From Sapria himalayana (Eukaryota; Streptophyta; Magnoliopsida; Malpighiales; Rafflesiaceae): a DNA stretch of 64,000 bases. The stretch spans positions 146,663-210,662 of the forward strand of contig JAREIK010001329.1 of the NCBI GenBank assembly GCA_029783825.1. The letters are read 5' to 3'. The translations under genes and the position numbers were made by a program. The notes under the pieces were generated by a model. That model did no database searches and was not told the origin of the DNA. It saw only the letters and a list, made by a program, of their open reading frames with translations. The stretch's first letter is position 1. Every line of letters starts with the position of its first letter. Shown here piece after piece: positions 1 to 11,739 of the stretch.

Positions 1-71
1 ATCTGTCTATCTATCTATCTGGCTATCGATATATCTGTATATCTATATGTCTATCTATTTATCTATCTATT

Positions 72-102
<31 letters not shown>

Positions 103-144
103 TTTTTTTCAATCTATATGTATATCTGTATGCATGTCTATCTA

Positions 145-470
145 TCTATCTATATTATTTATCTTACATTCTATGTATCTATCTATTATATATGTCTATC
201 TACTTGTCTATCTATTTGTTAATCTATCTATTTGTCAAATACACTTTCTATCTATTATTTGTCAAATACACTTTCTATCTATCTATTTATCTATCTTTCT
301 AACAATCAATCAATCAATCTATCTGTCTATCTATCAATCTATATTTAAATCTGTCTATCAATCATCTATCAAACTATCTTTCATCCTCTTTATGAATCAA
401 TATATCAATCTATATACCTATATGTTTATCAATTTGTTTATATATTTATCTATCTATTTGTCTAGGTATC
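145..470 (+). repeat. Higher-order repeat copy within array (pairs with 2140-2420)
   Basis: This stretch shares non-generic words in the same order with 2140-2420. Examples are ATCTTACATTCTATGTATCT (161 against 2156) and CTATCTTTCATCCTCT near 370 against 2295. The matches are about 2.0 kb apart and lie in the same orientation. Such long shared variant strings are unlikely from independent drift of a tetranucleotide array, so a segmental duplication is inferred. Confidence 0.6.
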
Positions 471-962
471 TATCTAGTCTATCTATCTATCTATCTATCT
501 ATATTTTAATCTATCTATCTATGTATCTATTTATCTACCATTCTATCTATATGTCCATCTATCTATATATTTGTATGTAAATCTATCTGTCAATCTCTTT
601 TTGTATCTATCTGTCTATATGTCAATTTTTAGCCTATCTATTTGCCTATTTATATATCTATATATCTACCTATCTTTCTTTCTATCTATCTATTTATCTA
701 TATATTTTCTATCTATCTATCTATCTATCTATCTATATAATTATCTTTCTATCTATCTAAATATTTGTCTTTACATCTGTATGTCTATTTATCTATCTAT
801 CTATCTAAGTTTCAATCTATCTATCATCATCTAATCAATCTATTATCATTCTATTTATCAACTATCTAAAATCTATCTATTAATGGATCTAGTAATCTGC
901 CTATTTATCTATTTATTTATCTATATGTTTATCTGTGTCTCTATCTATTAGTTTGTCTTTCT

Positions 963-983
963 ATATATATATATATATATATA

Positions 984-1015
<32 letters not shown>
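963..1015. repeat. (TA)n tract
   Basis: Alternating TA interrupted once by TAATA, lying directly inside the TATC array. Confidence 0.95.
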
Positions 1016-2139
1016 GTTGTCATCTATATATCTGTCTATCTATCTATCAATCAATAATCTATAAATCTTTATACTATCTTTATATCTTTCTATATATCAA
1101 TCTATCTAACATCTGTCTATAAAATTGTCTATCACTTATACTATTATTGTGTCTATTGTCTATCTATATGTCTGTCTGTCTGTCTATATGTCTCCATATC
1201 TATGTTGCTATATGTCTGTCTATCTATTATCTATCAAGTTTTCTATCTATTTATCTATCTATATTATGTATGTCTATCTATTTGAATTTCTATCTATCAA
1301 CTATATGATGTTTGTCCACAATCTATTTATGTATCTATCGATATATTTGTCTATGTATTTATCTATCTATTTGCCTATCTATCTATTTTTTAATATCTAT
1401 CTGTTTATATATCTATCTATATATCTATTTATCCATATGTCTATCTATCTAACTTTCTATCTATATTCTATCTACCTGTCTATCAATCTGTCTATCTACC
1501 TTTTTATCTATCTGTCTAATTATTTGTCTATACATCTATCTATATATTTATCTATCTATTTTTTTATTTATATATCTATTTATTTGTCTATATATCTATC
1601 GATATATATGACTTTTTACCTATATGTCTATCTATTTATTATTTATATATATATCTATCTATATGTCGATCTGTTGATTTATGTCTATATATCTGTCTAT
1701 CTATTTATCTTTCTTTCTATCTATCTATCTTTTTTTCAATATATTTGTCTTTCTTTCTGTTTATTATTTGACTATCTATCTATTATCTGTCTATCTTTAT
1801 ATCGATTTATCTTTCTAACTCTTTATCTACCTATCTAACTTTCTATATATCATTTTATATATCTGTCTGTCTATCTATCTATCTATTTATGTATCTATTT
1901 ATCTATATGACTTTCACTTTGTCAATATATTGGTCTATATATCTATGTATCAATCTGCCTATCTTTGTAATTGCCTATATAACTATCTATCTATATTTCT
2001 ATCTATCTAGCTGTCTATATATGTGTTTATCTATCTGTCTATCTATATATTTCTATCTATTTATCTATCCATCTATCAATCTATTTGTCTATCTACCAGT
2101 CTCTTTATCGATCAATCAATCAATCTAACTATCTATCTA

Positions 2140-2420
2140 TCTATCAATATTATCTATCTTACATTCTATGTATCTGTCTAATATATCTATCTATCAATTT
2201 ACTGATCTATCTATCTATCTATTGTCTAATACTCTATTTATCTATATATCAATTTATCTATCTCTCTATCAATCAATCAATCTATTATCAATCTATCTTT
2301 CATCCTCTCTATCAATCTAGCTATCTATCTATTTACCTATATCTCTATCAATCTATTTATATATTTGTCGATCTATTTGTTTAGCTTACTTTCTAGCCTA
2401 TCTATATCTTTCTTTCTTTC
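2140..2420 (+). repeat. Higher-order repeat copy within array (pairs with 145-470)
   Basis: This is the second member of the pair described at 145-470. Its last part (2352-2420, with GTTTAG followed by CTATCTATATCTTTCTTTCTTTC) also resembles the words at 4171-4237 and 13274-13340. It may therefore be a diverged member of the 1.8-kb family described there. That wider link is weaker than the pairwise match. Confidence 0.5.
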
Positions 2421-2752
2421 TATCTATCTTTCTTTCTTTATTTCAATCTATCTATCTATTTATCTATTTATCTACCTTTCTATCTATTTGTCTATCTATC
2501 TGTATATTTGTATATGTATATGTTTGTCTATCTATTTATGTATCTATATGTCTATATGTCTATCTATTTTTCTATTTATATATCTATTTATATGTTTATC
2601 TATATGTCACTCTATTTATCTATCTATATGTTTGTCTATCTGTCGATCTGTCTATCTATCTATCTAATTATCTTTCTATCAATTTGAATATTTGTATGTC
2701 TATTTGTATGTCTATCTATCTATCTGTGTATTTATCTCTATGTCAATATGTC

Positions 2753-2757
<5 letters not shown>

Positions 2758-2802
<45 letters not shown>
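2758..2802. repeat. (TA)n tract
   Basis: About 45 bp of pure TA inside the TATC array. Confidence 0.95.
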
Positions 2803-2805
<3 letters not shown>

Positions 2806-4248
2806 GTTTATTTATCTATGTATCTATTTGTCTATCTATCTCTCTTTCAATCTAATTATATGTATATTTGTCTATCCATATGTCTATCTATCTATCAATC
2901 TATCTATCTGTGTATGTATGTATTTATCTATCTATCTGTATATCTATATATCTTTCTATTTCTCTATCTATATATCAATCTGACTATGTCTATTTCTATC
3001 TATCTAGCTATCTATCTATATGTATATCTATCTATCTCTCTATCTATCTATCTATCTATCTATCTTTATATCTATCTATTTATTTATTTGTCTATCTTTT
3101 TGTAAATCTATCTGTCTATCTTTCTATCTTTTTATTTATCAATCAATATATCTATCTATCTATGTATTTATCTATCTATCTATATTAATCTCTATCTATC
3201 TTTCTGTCTATCTATATGTATATTTATTTATTTGTTAAACTTTCTATGTATCCATCTATCTATATGTCTGTCTATTTATTTGTCAATTTATTTTCTATCT
3301 ATCATCTATCAATTTTTCTATCTATTTGTCTATCTATCTGTCTATCAATATGTCTATCTATCTTTCTTTCTATTTGTCTACCTATTGTCTATCAATAGGT
3401 ATATCTATTTCCTTATCTATCTGTTTATCTATGTGTTTATGTATATGTATATCTATTTGTCTATCTATATATCTATCTCTCTATCTCTTCTTCTATCTAT
3501 TTATCTATCTATTTTTTATCTATCACTATATCTATATATCTATCATATTTATAAATATCTATCCATCAGGCTATCTTTTAGTCTATCTATCTTTCTATCT
3601 ATCTATCATTCTATACTATCTCTCTAACTATCTATCTATCTATCTATTTATCTTTCTGTAATTGAATTTGTCTATCAATCTGTCTATCTATCAGTCTATT
3701 TATTTATCTATCTGTCTGTCTATCAATATGTTTATCTATCTTTCTATATATTTATCTATCTTTCTATATATTTGTCTATTTATCTATTAATCTATCTATC
3801 TTTTAATCTATCTATCAATCTCTATATCAATTTTCTATCAATCTATCTTTCAATATCTCTATTAATCTATCTATCAATCTTTCTATATTTATGTCTATCT
3901 ATCTATCTAACTAACTATCTATATATTTGTCTATGTATTTGTTTATCTATGTATCAATATATTTGCAAGTCTATCTTCCTATCTACCTATATGTCTATTT
4001 ATTTTTCTATCTATCTTTCTCTTTATCTATCAATATGTCTATCTATCTATATCTCTGTATGTTTGTCTATATATCTATGTATCAGTCTTTCTGTCTATCT
4101 ATCTATCTATCTATCTATTTGTTTGTCTATCAATCAATGAATCAAATCTATCTATCTATCTATCTATTAATCTAGTTGTCGGTATACATGTTTAGAATCT
4201 ATCTATCTATCTTTCTTTCTTTTTTTATCTATATGTCTATCTTTTTAT

Positions 4249-4266
4249 TAATCTATTTATCTATCT
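4249..4266. other. LINE-A target-site duplication, left copy
   Basis: TAATCTATTTATCTATCT is present here and again at 11534-11551, exactly bounding the LINE sequence. An 18-bp duplication is typical for target-primed insertion. Part of the match could arise by chance because both copies are array sequence. The higher-order repeat (4171 pairing with 13274) independently supports this junction. Confidence 0.7.
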
Positions 4267-5585
4267 TTTATCATTTATTAAAGAAAACATACCCCTCACT
4301 TGTAGGCGGAGGAAAACCTTTACAACCTCAGAAAACTATTTATAAGACATTCCATTTTACAGGGCAATTCCCTAGCCCGAATACAGAGAATTATCCTTAT
4401 TTAAGATTAACTGTGGCGGAAAGCCGCTCTCTTTGTGATTCTTCATTATTATATAATAGTAACAGCAGGTAGACTTTCCACACCAGTAGGTATATTCATC
4501 TCAGCAGCGGAAGGACTCATGGTAGCAACAGAGTGCTCTCTACATAGGTATAGCACTGTGTAAATTTTTGTTCTCCCATGGCAACAACAGACTGCGCATA
4601 TGCAGCAACAGACGCAACAGACTTCCCAGCTTCTTCTTTATTCTCCCATCATCCCTAATTTTTTGTTTAGGTAGGTTTTCCATGATATGTACTCCTTTAT
4701 TTGATATTGTCTCTACATCTGTGTGGAGGCAATTTTAGCAGCAGCACTGAAGGCTCTTTTCTTCACAAGTTTTAGGCATCAGCAGCAGCAGCACTGGAGG
4801 CTCTTTAGCAGCAGCAAGCAACACTGGAGGCAGTTTTAGTCAGCATATGGGGTAGTGCTGCCCATGTGGTCGGGCCTCTATCTCTCCTCTTCCCCGTGCG
4901 TTCTGTTCTTTCTTCAGAAGTTTCTAGCCGTCTTCCTTCCTCGTTTATACACTTCCGATCCTATAACAAAACCAAAGAGAACACAAAAAAAAACGACCGT
5001 GCCTACCAGATCTTGACACCCTATTACCCTCTATCCTTGATTAAACTTATACAACATAAGACTAAAGCTCCACAGAATTGTCGATTTCCCTCTTTAACAT
5101 TCTGCAAGGAAAAGACAGAATACATATTTGTCCTGCAAGGAAAGTCAAAGTACATCCTTTCTAAAGAGAATTCTGCCGAAATGCAGAATTAGCACATATT
5201 TTGGGTATGCAGAATTCTAAATTACATACATATTATTTTGACACCCTTACATTTAGCTATGCACTATTCCGCATAAATGCAGAATTAACACATCCTACAA
5301 TGGGATCTCCTTCATTTATACCTATTATTCTTCTTAACATCCTGCACAGGGAAGTCAGATACATATTTTAAGATACTAATTATCCTGCCGAAAAGCAGAG
5401 TTAGACATTTATAATCTTATTGTATGCTTTTTTTTTTAAATTCTAAATTCTAAATTAAGATTTAAGTTTTATTTTTTTTTTTTATATATGGCTCAATCTC
5501 CACCCTTCCAATCCATTTAATTGTGAGACAGAAATTCTCTGCAATGGTGAATTCCCGCACAATCCAGCAGAAATATGAGACTTTG
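4267..5585 (-). other. LINE-A 3' UTR
   Basis: This is the stretch between the inferred ORF2 stop and the array. Near the 3' end it carries GGCGGAGGAAAACC and TTTACAA, which match the 3' ends of LINE-B (41980 region) and LINE-C (58821 region) and so mark a shared LINE 3' tail. It also holds imperfect GCAGCAGCACTGGAGGCTCTT repeats at about 4735-4845 and three related words around GCAGAATTAGCACAT at about 5170, 5270 and 5395. No gene is seen. Confidence 0.75.
4735..4845. repeat. AGCAGCAGCACTGGAGGC imperfect tandem repeat
   Basis: Three imperfect copies of AGCAGCAGCACTGGAGGC followed by CTCTTT or AGTTTT lie inside the LINE-A 3' UTR. The local GC content is well above the surroundings. Confidence 0.7.
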
Positions 5586-8500
5586 TCATACCTTCGTGGT
5601 CTGTTTATTTGTTCTAATATAAGGAAAACCCATTTTATCTAAACATGCTATTCCCTTTAGTTTATTTGGCATGAATTTCTCATTATATTCTATATCTCCT
5701 CTGGTGGTTCCTATTTAGATAGATTGTCCGCTAGATTATTAGCTTCTCTATATATATGTATTATTGAGGCCTTCAGTTCGTCCAAAAGACTAAGAATTAC
5801 TTCTAGATCCTCTTCATACCTCCATAATATTTTCTTATTGGATTACTGTATCAACTAGTAATTTTGAATCTACCTGAACTTCAATGTTTTTAAAGTTTAG
5901 CTGCTTACATATCTCTAACCCTGATTTTAATGCTCTAATTTCTAATTCTAAAGCCGAGGAGGCTCTACTAGATCTGGTGAAAGCTCTCTGTACTGGTCCC
6001 TGTATGATCTCTTATTACCCGCCTCCTCCTGCTATTCCAGTGTCCCTGCTAAAACTCCCATCCGTATTAAGTGAGAGTTTGCCAACCGGTGGAGCATTCC
6101 ACTGTATACATTTAGCCCATTGCTGTTTTAAAACTTGTATGTGAGATCCCATTCTTTCTCAAGCTTCTTTTCTTGTTTCATTTCCTGTATAACTATCGAT
6201 TTTATTATTGATATATTACATATCTCCTTTCTAATATCTTTTAGATTTTGTTAAATTCATCCTTATATTTTCAAATTTACTTTTGTTTCGAGATTTCCAT
6301 ATGCACCAACAATTAGATGTGGCAGTTTTCTGATTAAGCCATTTCCTAGTGGGCTTTTCGTGTGTTCTTTTTCCCATTTTTTAACTTTATCTATTAATCC
6401 ATCATCTATTTTACATATTCTTTTTTCCCCTTCCATCTCTCTCCATATTTTCTGCTGCGATGGGTCCATTAGAAAGCAAATGATTAGTTGTTTTCAACCG
6501 CTTTTGAACAGCATTCACATCTTGATGCCATGTTTTATACCTTTCTTTTGTATATTTCTATCTACCGGTATAACATTCATTTAGCCTTCCATGTGAAGGA
6601 GCTCATTTTTTGCGGGATGTTTTCTTTGCCATACCCATTTAAATAGAGTTTGAGCCGGTTTTTTCTTTCTGACCAAATCTTTTGCCGACTTGAGGGAAAA
6701 ATTTCCTTGTGGTGTTAACATCTATTTCCAGCCACTCTTCTTTAGTATAGAGTGTGAGTCTACTATCTCTTTTTGTTTTTCCATTGACTTCCAGCTATTC
6801 GAAGCTTTCTTAGTGGTCTTATTCTTATTATCTAAATATCTTGCCAGCATATATTTAGCCCAAAGATTATCACTTTCTTTAAGTCTCCACCAGCTTTTAC
6901 AGTCCCAGGCAGCTGCCAAGTCCTGGAGGCTCATTAGACCTAATCCTGCTTCCTCTTTCGGATATCAAATACTTTTTCAGTCCTTCCAGTGTAATTTATT
7001 TCTGCCTTGTTTTTTACCCCATAAGAAGTTAGTCATTTCTGATTCGAGTTTTTTAATAAATTTTTTAGGGGGATGTATTACTGATAAAATGTGTGTTAGC
7101 GTGCTTTGTAATACATGTGAAAGCAGCGTAATCCTCCCCCCAAATCCCAGGAGCTCTTCTTTCCATCCTGCTATTTTCTTTCTTAGCTTGTCTTGAAGGT
7201 AAATTAGATATTCTTCCTTCAACCTCCCCTCATATATCGGACAACCTAAATACATTAATGCCCCTTTAATTTCTGCAAAACCTGTAATATTTTTTATTTT
7301 ATCTACTAACTTTAATTTTGCATTTTTAGCAAGCATGAACTGACATTTACTTTTATTAACCATTTGGCCTGTCTCTTTTTCAAATATTTGAAGAAGTTCC
7401 ATAAGATTCATTAAAGGCTTTATGCTAGCATTAGTAAATATTATAATGTCATCTGCGTAAGCTAAACAGCCTATTCTGGGTGTATTCCTTGGTTGTCTGA
7501 ATGACATTATTTTACCTTCGGATATTTTCTTATTCAAGTTTCGTATTAATAGTTCTAAATAGATATCAAAAAGAAGGGGGGATAACAGATCCCCTTGCCT
7601 TAAACTTTTATTTGGTTTAAATATTACCATTTACCATGACTCTTACCCAAGTACTTGAAATGCATCTATATATTAGATCTATGGTCAGCTCAGAGAAGTT
7701 GAACCTTCTTAACACAAAGCAAATGGTATCCCATTCCACTCTATCGAAGGCTTTCGATAGATCTAGTTTGACCACTAAGTTTTTCCTCTAGATTTGCCTC
7801 CTATTTCTTTCATCATTTCTGATGCAAGTTTAATATTTTCAATCATTAATCTATTTTTAACAAAGCCCGTTTGTTCCTGAGATATTATTGAAGGTAAAAT
7901 TAAGCTTAGCCTATTTTATAATATTTTTGCCAATATTTTATACATAGCATTGCATAAGCTTATTGGTCTATAATCCTCACATTTCAGTGGTGATTCTTTT
8001 TTTGGAATTAATACTATAAAAGATTTTACCCATGATTTTGGGATTTCCGCACCTATAAAAAAACTTGCAATTGCAGGGACTATCTCAGTTTTAATCGTAT
8101 TCCAGTTTACCTGAAAAAAATAATTGTTCCAACCATCAGGTCCTGCTGCACTATCTTTATCCAGACTAAAGACAGCCTCTTTAACTTCTGGTTCTTCTGG
8201 GATCAATTCCATTAATTAGTTTTGAGCTTCCGTAATGGTCGCCCTTATCTCTTGCATTAGAGAATTATCTGTCCTACATGACTGACTACATAGTTTATTT
8301 TCAAAGAAATTTTAAAGAGACCTCCTATTTCCTTTTCATCTTCTACCCATTTTCCTTCTTTATTTATTAGACCTTTAAATTTATTTTTTTGAGATTTTAT
8401 TTTAGACATATTATAAAAAAATTTAGTATTACGATCACCATCTTTTAACCATTTTATTTTTGCTCGTTGTTTCCAATAAATTTCTTCCTTGTGTAATTTC

Positions 8501-9483
8501 AATCTCAGTTCTCCTTTAGCCTTACTTAATTCTATCCGAGTTTCATTATTATTAGTGGAATCAAAATCTTGCTCCAGCTTGGCTACTTTTTCTTCTAGTT
8601 TTTTTAGCTCCTGATTTAATTTCCCAAAAACCTCTTTATTCCATGTTTTTAAACAAGCTTTTAGCCTCAGAAGTTTAATTGATAGAACTTGCATCGGTTT
8701 ACCCTCTGCTGGCTCTTTCCAAGACTCTCTGACAAGTCCTACAAAGCTCGCATGCTATACCCACATATTTTGAAATTTAAAATTAGATGTATTACCCTGG
8801 TTTCTTTGAATCATGATAAGCAGGGGGCTATGGTCAGAGCAAGTTCTATTTAGGTGTCTAAGTCCCGTAATCCCTTGTGAGGTGACCCACTTTGTGTTAC
8901 ACATTATCCTATCCAGTCGAGCCCAGATGACTCCTCTTTTTTTTCAATTATTGCACCAGGTATATCTCGAACCAGTGAAATCTATTTCCATTAGATTAGT
9001 AATGGCTATTGTGTCATTAAATTGTTTCATGGCTACCTTATCTGGTGGTTTGTCACCCTTTTTTTCTTGAGGGCTTCTAATTATGTTAAAGTCGCCTCTT
9101 ATAATCCAAGGTGAATTTCTACTTGCTATATCTTTCATTTCTTCCCATAAAGCCAACCTAGATCGTTTATCATTTTTTGCGTAAACTAATGAGATTATTT
9201 GATCTGTGCTCTTATCTAATTTGAAATGTACTATCTGTTCAGTATCTTTTATTATTTCAATTTTCAATTTACTATGCCATAAAATCCAAAGTTTACTATT
9301 TAGGTTAGCATAAGCCTTATTAAATCCTAAAATTTCTTTATATTTATTTAGTTGATCTTGCAGGACCATTGGTCCTGCAATAATCATTAGTGAGATTTTA
9401 TGTTCTTTAATTAAAAGTCTTAATCTATTTATCGTGGGGCTATTAGCTACCCCCCTAACATTCCAATATAGGCATCTATCCAT
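5586..9483 (-). pseudogene. LINE-A ORF2 (endonuclease-RT-RNase H), broken
   Basis: Start ATG at 9483, overlapping the ORF1 stop by 8 nt. Domains in order: AP-type endonuclease (WNVRG near the N-terminus, GDFN, then CSDHSPLL near 8830); a charged linker with YWKQRAKIKWLKDGDRNTKFF (8.7-8.3 kb); reverse transcriptase with GPDGW, the IPKK...DYRPISL block, KLDLSKAFDRVEW near 7760, LRQGDLLSPLLF, and YADD at 7459-7448; a decayed zf-RVT region (6.9-6.3 kb); and RNase H with NTDGS near 6070, QVDSK near 5870 and ANNLADNL near 5725. Damage seen: TGA after YTWCNN (8946-8944), a frameshift between 8694 and 8212, a frame break just before KLDLSKAF, TAA TAA inside RNase H near 6018, and TAG at 5713. The catalytic glutamate of the endonuclease (AEP in LINE-C) is AGP here. 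The family makes a nick and copies its RNA at the target; this copy cannot. Confidence 0.9.
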
Positions 9484-10846
9484 TAAAAACTAATTTAGCT
9501 TGGGCTCTAGTTGTACACTTAGATTCATAAGACATGTTAGCATATTTTTTCGTATTTCTTAATGTTTTAGGAGTGTGAGGAATTTCATGCCTAATCTCAT
9601 TATATTTTACCTGTTTTCCGAGCACCATGGCCATTTGCTTTAGGGCCTCCATGGATTGGGTTCTTGAAAGATTCCCCCAATCTTCATTATAAATATATAT
9701 ATCGTCCTTTGCTTTCACCTCAGGCTCGTCTTGAGATACATCACCCTTGTGACTTGAAGGGAAACTAAAAATTACCGAATCTTCTTCAGGAAAATCCAGA
9801 AGATCCTCGTCTATCCACGCATAATCATCAAGTTTTTCTTTCAATACAATTCTTGTTTTAGATGTTTTTTTTATATTTTCTCTTGTGTTTTACCTCCTCC
9901 CATCCTTTTTTTAAGCTAAAATCATTCTCTATCCCCAAGTTAGTCTCTATCAGGGTTCCTTCTTCTTGGGTAATATTTGGATAATCTGGTGGGATGCTTG
10001 ATATTATTCCACTGTCCAGATCTCCCTTCGGCTGGATATTTTGTTTGAGAAGTGAAGCCTCCTCTTTCCTTACCCATTGCATCACCTTCCTACCTCCTCC
10101 TTCATGCTGCTGCCCGTTGTTATGCTCTTCTTTCCCCACCTTGCACGATAAATTTTTATGCCCGAGCCTTTTACATTTTGTACAGTAGGGAGGAAGGCTT
10201 TCGGGGATGACAGTTTGCCAAAACCCCTCGGCCTGTTCCCCTTCACCACTACCTATCCATATTTTGTCAGGCATTTAGTTAAGAGGTTTAGCTCGACACA
10301 TACATGTGCTTTATTCATCCTTGACATGGTTCTTGTGGCTTCATCTCGTAACATGGGCTTACCCAAACACGATGAAATTGCATAGAGAGATGTTTCAGAG
10401 AAAAGATGGAATGGCAGAAAAGGAAATGTAAACCATACCGGGGCTATAGGCACCTCTTCAAGAGGAGTAAAATCTTTTGTCCACTTCAGTATACGCATGG
10501 GGAAGCCATCAACTTGCCATAATCCATGCTACCATAGACGATATTGATCTTCCAGTAGAGAGTATTGGAGCACAACATGTTTGGCATCGAAATCAGCAAA
10601 TTTCACCTTCCCCTTGAGCTTTAAATTGTCGATGAATTTCCGAACTCCAATCGCACGAGGCCTGCCGTGAGAGAACTTACCAACGAGCATGTATTCGAAA
10701 GGTTCTAAGAGCCTTCGAGATTCTTCGGCAGAGAAGATGATAGCCGGGAGCCCGTTTTTGTTCCCTTAAATTCGTGAAATCGGCATGGTTCCCTTCACCA
10801 TCGAGGCAAAAGACTTATTATTTAATAATAAGTCAGATTTTTCCAT
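9476..10846 (-). pseudogene. LINE-A ORF1 (DUF4283-like, CCHC nucleic-acid binding), broken
   Basis: I chose the ATG at 10846 because the peptide from it runs into the typical SFAS...VKGT start of plant LINE ORF1. Next come a DUF4283-like block (FSAEESRRLLEPF, GKFSHGRPRAIGVRKFI, LKWTKDFTPLEE) and a zinc knuckle CTKCKRLGHKNLSC (CX2CX4HX4C, near 10165), then a low-complexity C-terminal half ending SKCTTRAQAK. Breaks: TAA shortly after the start (near 10768), TAG near 10530 (RLW*HG), and a one-base shift at about 10260 between the two larger frames. ORF1 proteins of this type bind the element RNA. The stop TAG at 9478-9476 overlaps the ORF2 start. Confidence 0.85.
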
Positions 10847-11533
10847 TCTCACCTTGAGTTGGGCTTGGTTTGAACAGCAATGGAGTGTTCTTCTTTCTTC
10901 GTTGCGCAATCTAGCAGTTACACATAAACTATACTATCGAACAGTAATTCACGAAGCAATTTGCACAATAAATCCCTCAACTGTTCGCATAACAGTTTAT
11001 TCCAGAAATCGCGAGAAAAGAAAGCTAGAGAAAAAAACGCAGGAGAAAAACCCGAGAGGATTTTCGCGAGAGAACCAAGGAGCACTTCCAGCTTTTAATT
11101 TAGCTTATTATTTCTTACAAATGTTGTTGTTCATGTTCACCCATATTGCTTCATTCCCATAACAGTTTTCCTTTTTGTAGATATTAGTAAAATTGCGAGA
11201 AAACCAAGGAGCACTTCGTTGCGTAAAACTAGCAGTTACACATAATAACACTTTGCAAATATAACATCAAACAGCAATTCACGAAGCAATTTACACGATA
11301 GTTCACCCAACAATTCACATTAACAGTTTATTCAAGATATTCGCAAGATAAAATGTTAGAGAGAAAATCATGAGAACCTGCAATTCACGAAGCAATTTGC
11401 ACAATAATTCATTCAACAAATTCACATAACAGTTTATTTAAGATAAATCGCGAGAGAGAAAATCTAGAGAAAACCACAGAAGAATTTTCACGAGAGAGTT
11501 TTCACGAGAGCTAGGGTTTCGCAAGAGCTGATA
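10847..11533 (-). promoter_or_regulatory. LINE-A 5' UTR with internal repeats
   Basis: The untranslated leader and probable internal promoter region of LINE-A. A block beginning AATTCACGAAGCAATTT recurs at about 10946, 11276 and 11382, each time followed by a CACATAACAGTTTATT-like word. AGCAGTTACACATAA recurs at 10914 and 11231, and CCAAGGAGCACTTC at 11079 and 11205. Repeated leader units are known in some LINE families and can act as promoter modules; that role is inferred here. The element begins on the minus strand with ATCAGCTCTTGCGAAACCCT. Confidence 0.65.
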
Positions 11534-11551
11534 TAATCTATTTATCTATCT
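11534..11551. other. LINE-A target-site duplication, right copy
   Basis: TAATCTATTTATCTATCT, identical to 4249-4266. It bounds the 5' end of LINE-A, and the array resumes directly after it. Confidence 0.7.
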
Positions 11552-11677
11552 ATCTTTCTATTTGTCTATCAATCTATTTGTCTATATATCTATCAATCTA
11601 TCTATTTATTTGTCTTTCTATCTATATAATGACTTATCTTACTATATTTCTATCTAACTGTCTATCTATCTGTCTAT

Positions 11678-11680
<3 letters not shown>

Positions 11681-11737
<57 letters not shown>
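11681..11737. repeat. (TA)n tract
   Basis: About 57 bp of TA. It is the counterpart of 13519-13586 in the next higher-order unit, so the tract existed before the duplication. Confidence 0.95.

Positions 11738-11739
<2 letters not shown>

Larger units (their letters stand above)
1..4266. repeat. Degenerate (TATC)n array, segment 1
   Basis: The + strand is almost entirely TATC tetranucleotides and one-base variants (TGTC, TTTC, AATC, TATA), so the minus strand reads GATA. Runs of perfect TCTA are short and variants are interspersed throughout, which points to an old array. The + strand contains very little G. The long + strand frames translate to YLSI-type peptides because all three frames of TATC are open; they are not genes. 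The segment ends at the target-site duplication of LINE-A. Confidence 0.95.
4267..11533 (-). mobile_element. LINE-A: near full-length plant L1 LINE, inactive
   Basis: A 7.27-kb non-LTR retrotransposon on the minus strand. Read 5' to 3' from 11533 down to 4267 it has a repeat-bearing 5' UTR, ORF1 with a zinc knuckle, ORF2 (endonuclease, reverse transcriptase with YADD, zf-RVT remnant, RNase H), and a long 3' UTR. It is flanked on both sides by the same TATC array and by an 18-bp duplication. Both ORFs carry stops and frameshifts, so it cannot move by itself. The 3' end is AT-rich without a clean poly(A). Confidence 0.92.

Noticed and set aside
4274..4472. The end of the + strand frame that runs from the array into LINE-A
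   Set aside because: It is chance read-through from the array into an antisense 3' UTR.
6360..7196. Plus-strand frames within LINE-A, for example the 168-codon frame at 6690
   Set aside because: They are antisense to the LINE ORF2 and show no domain of their own.
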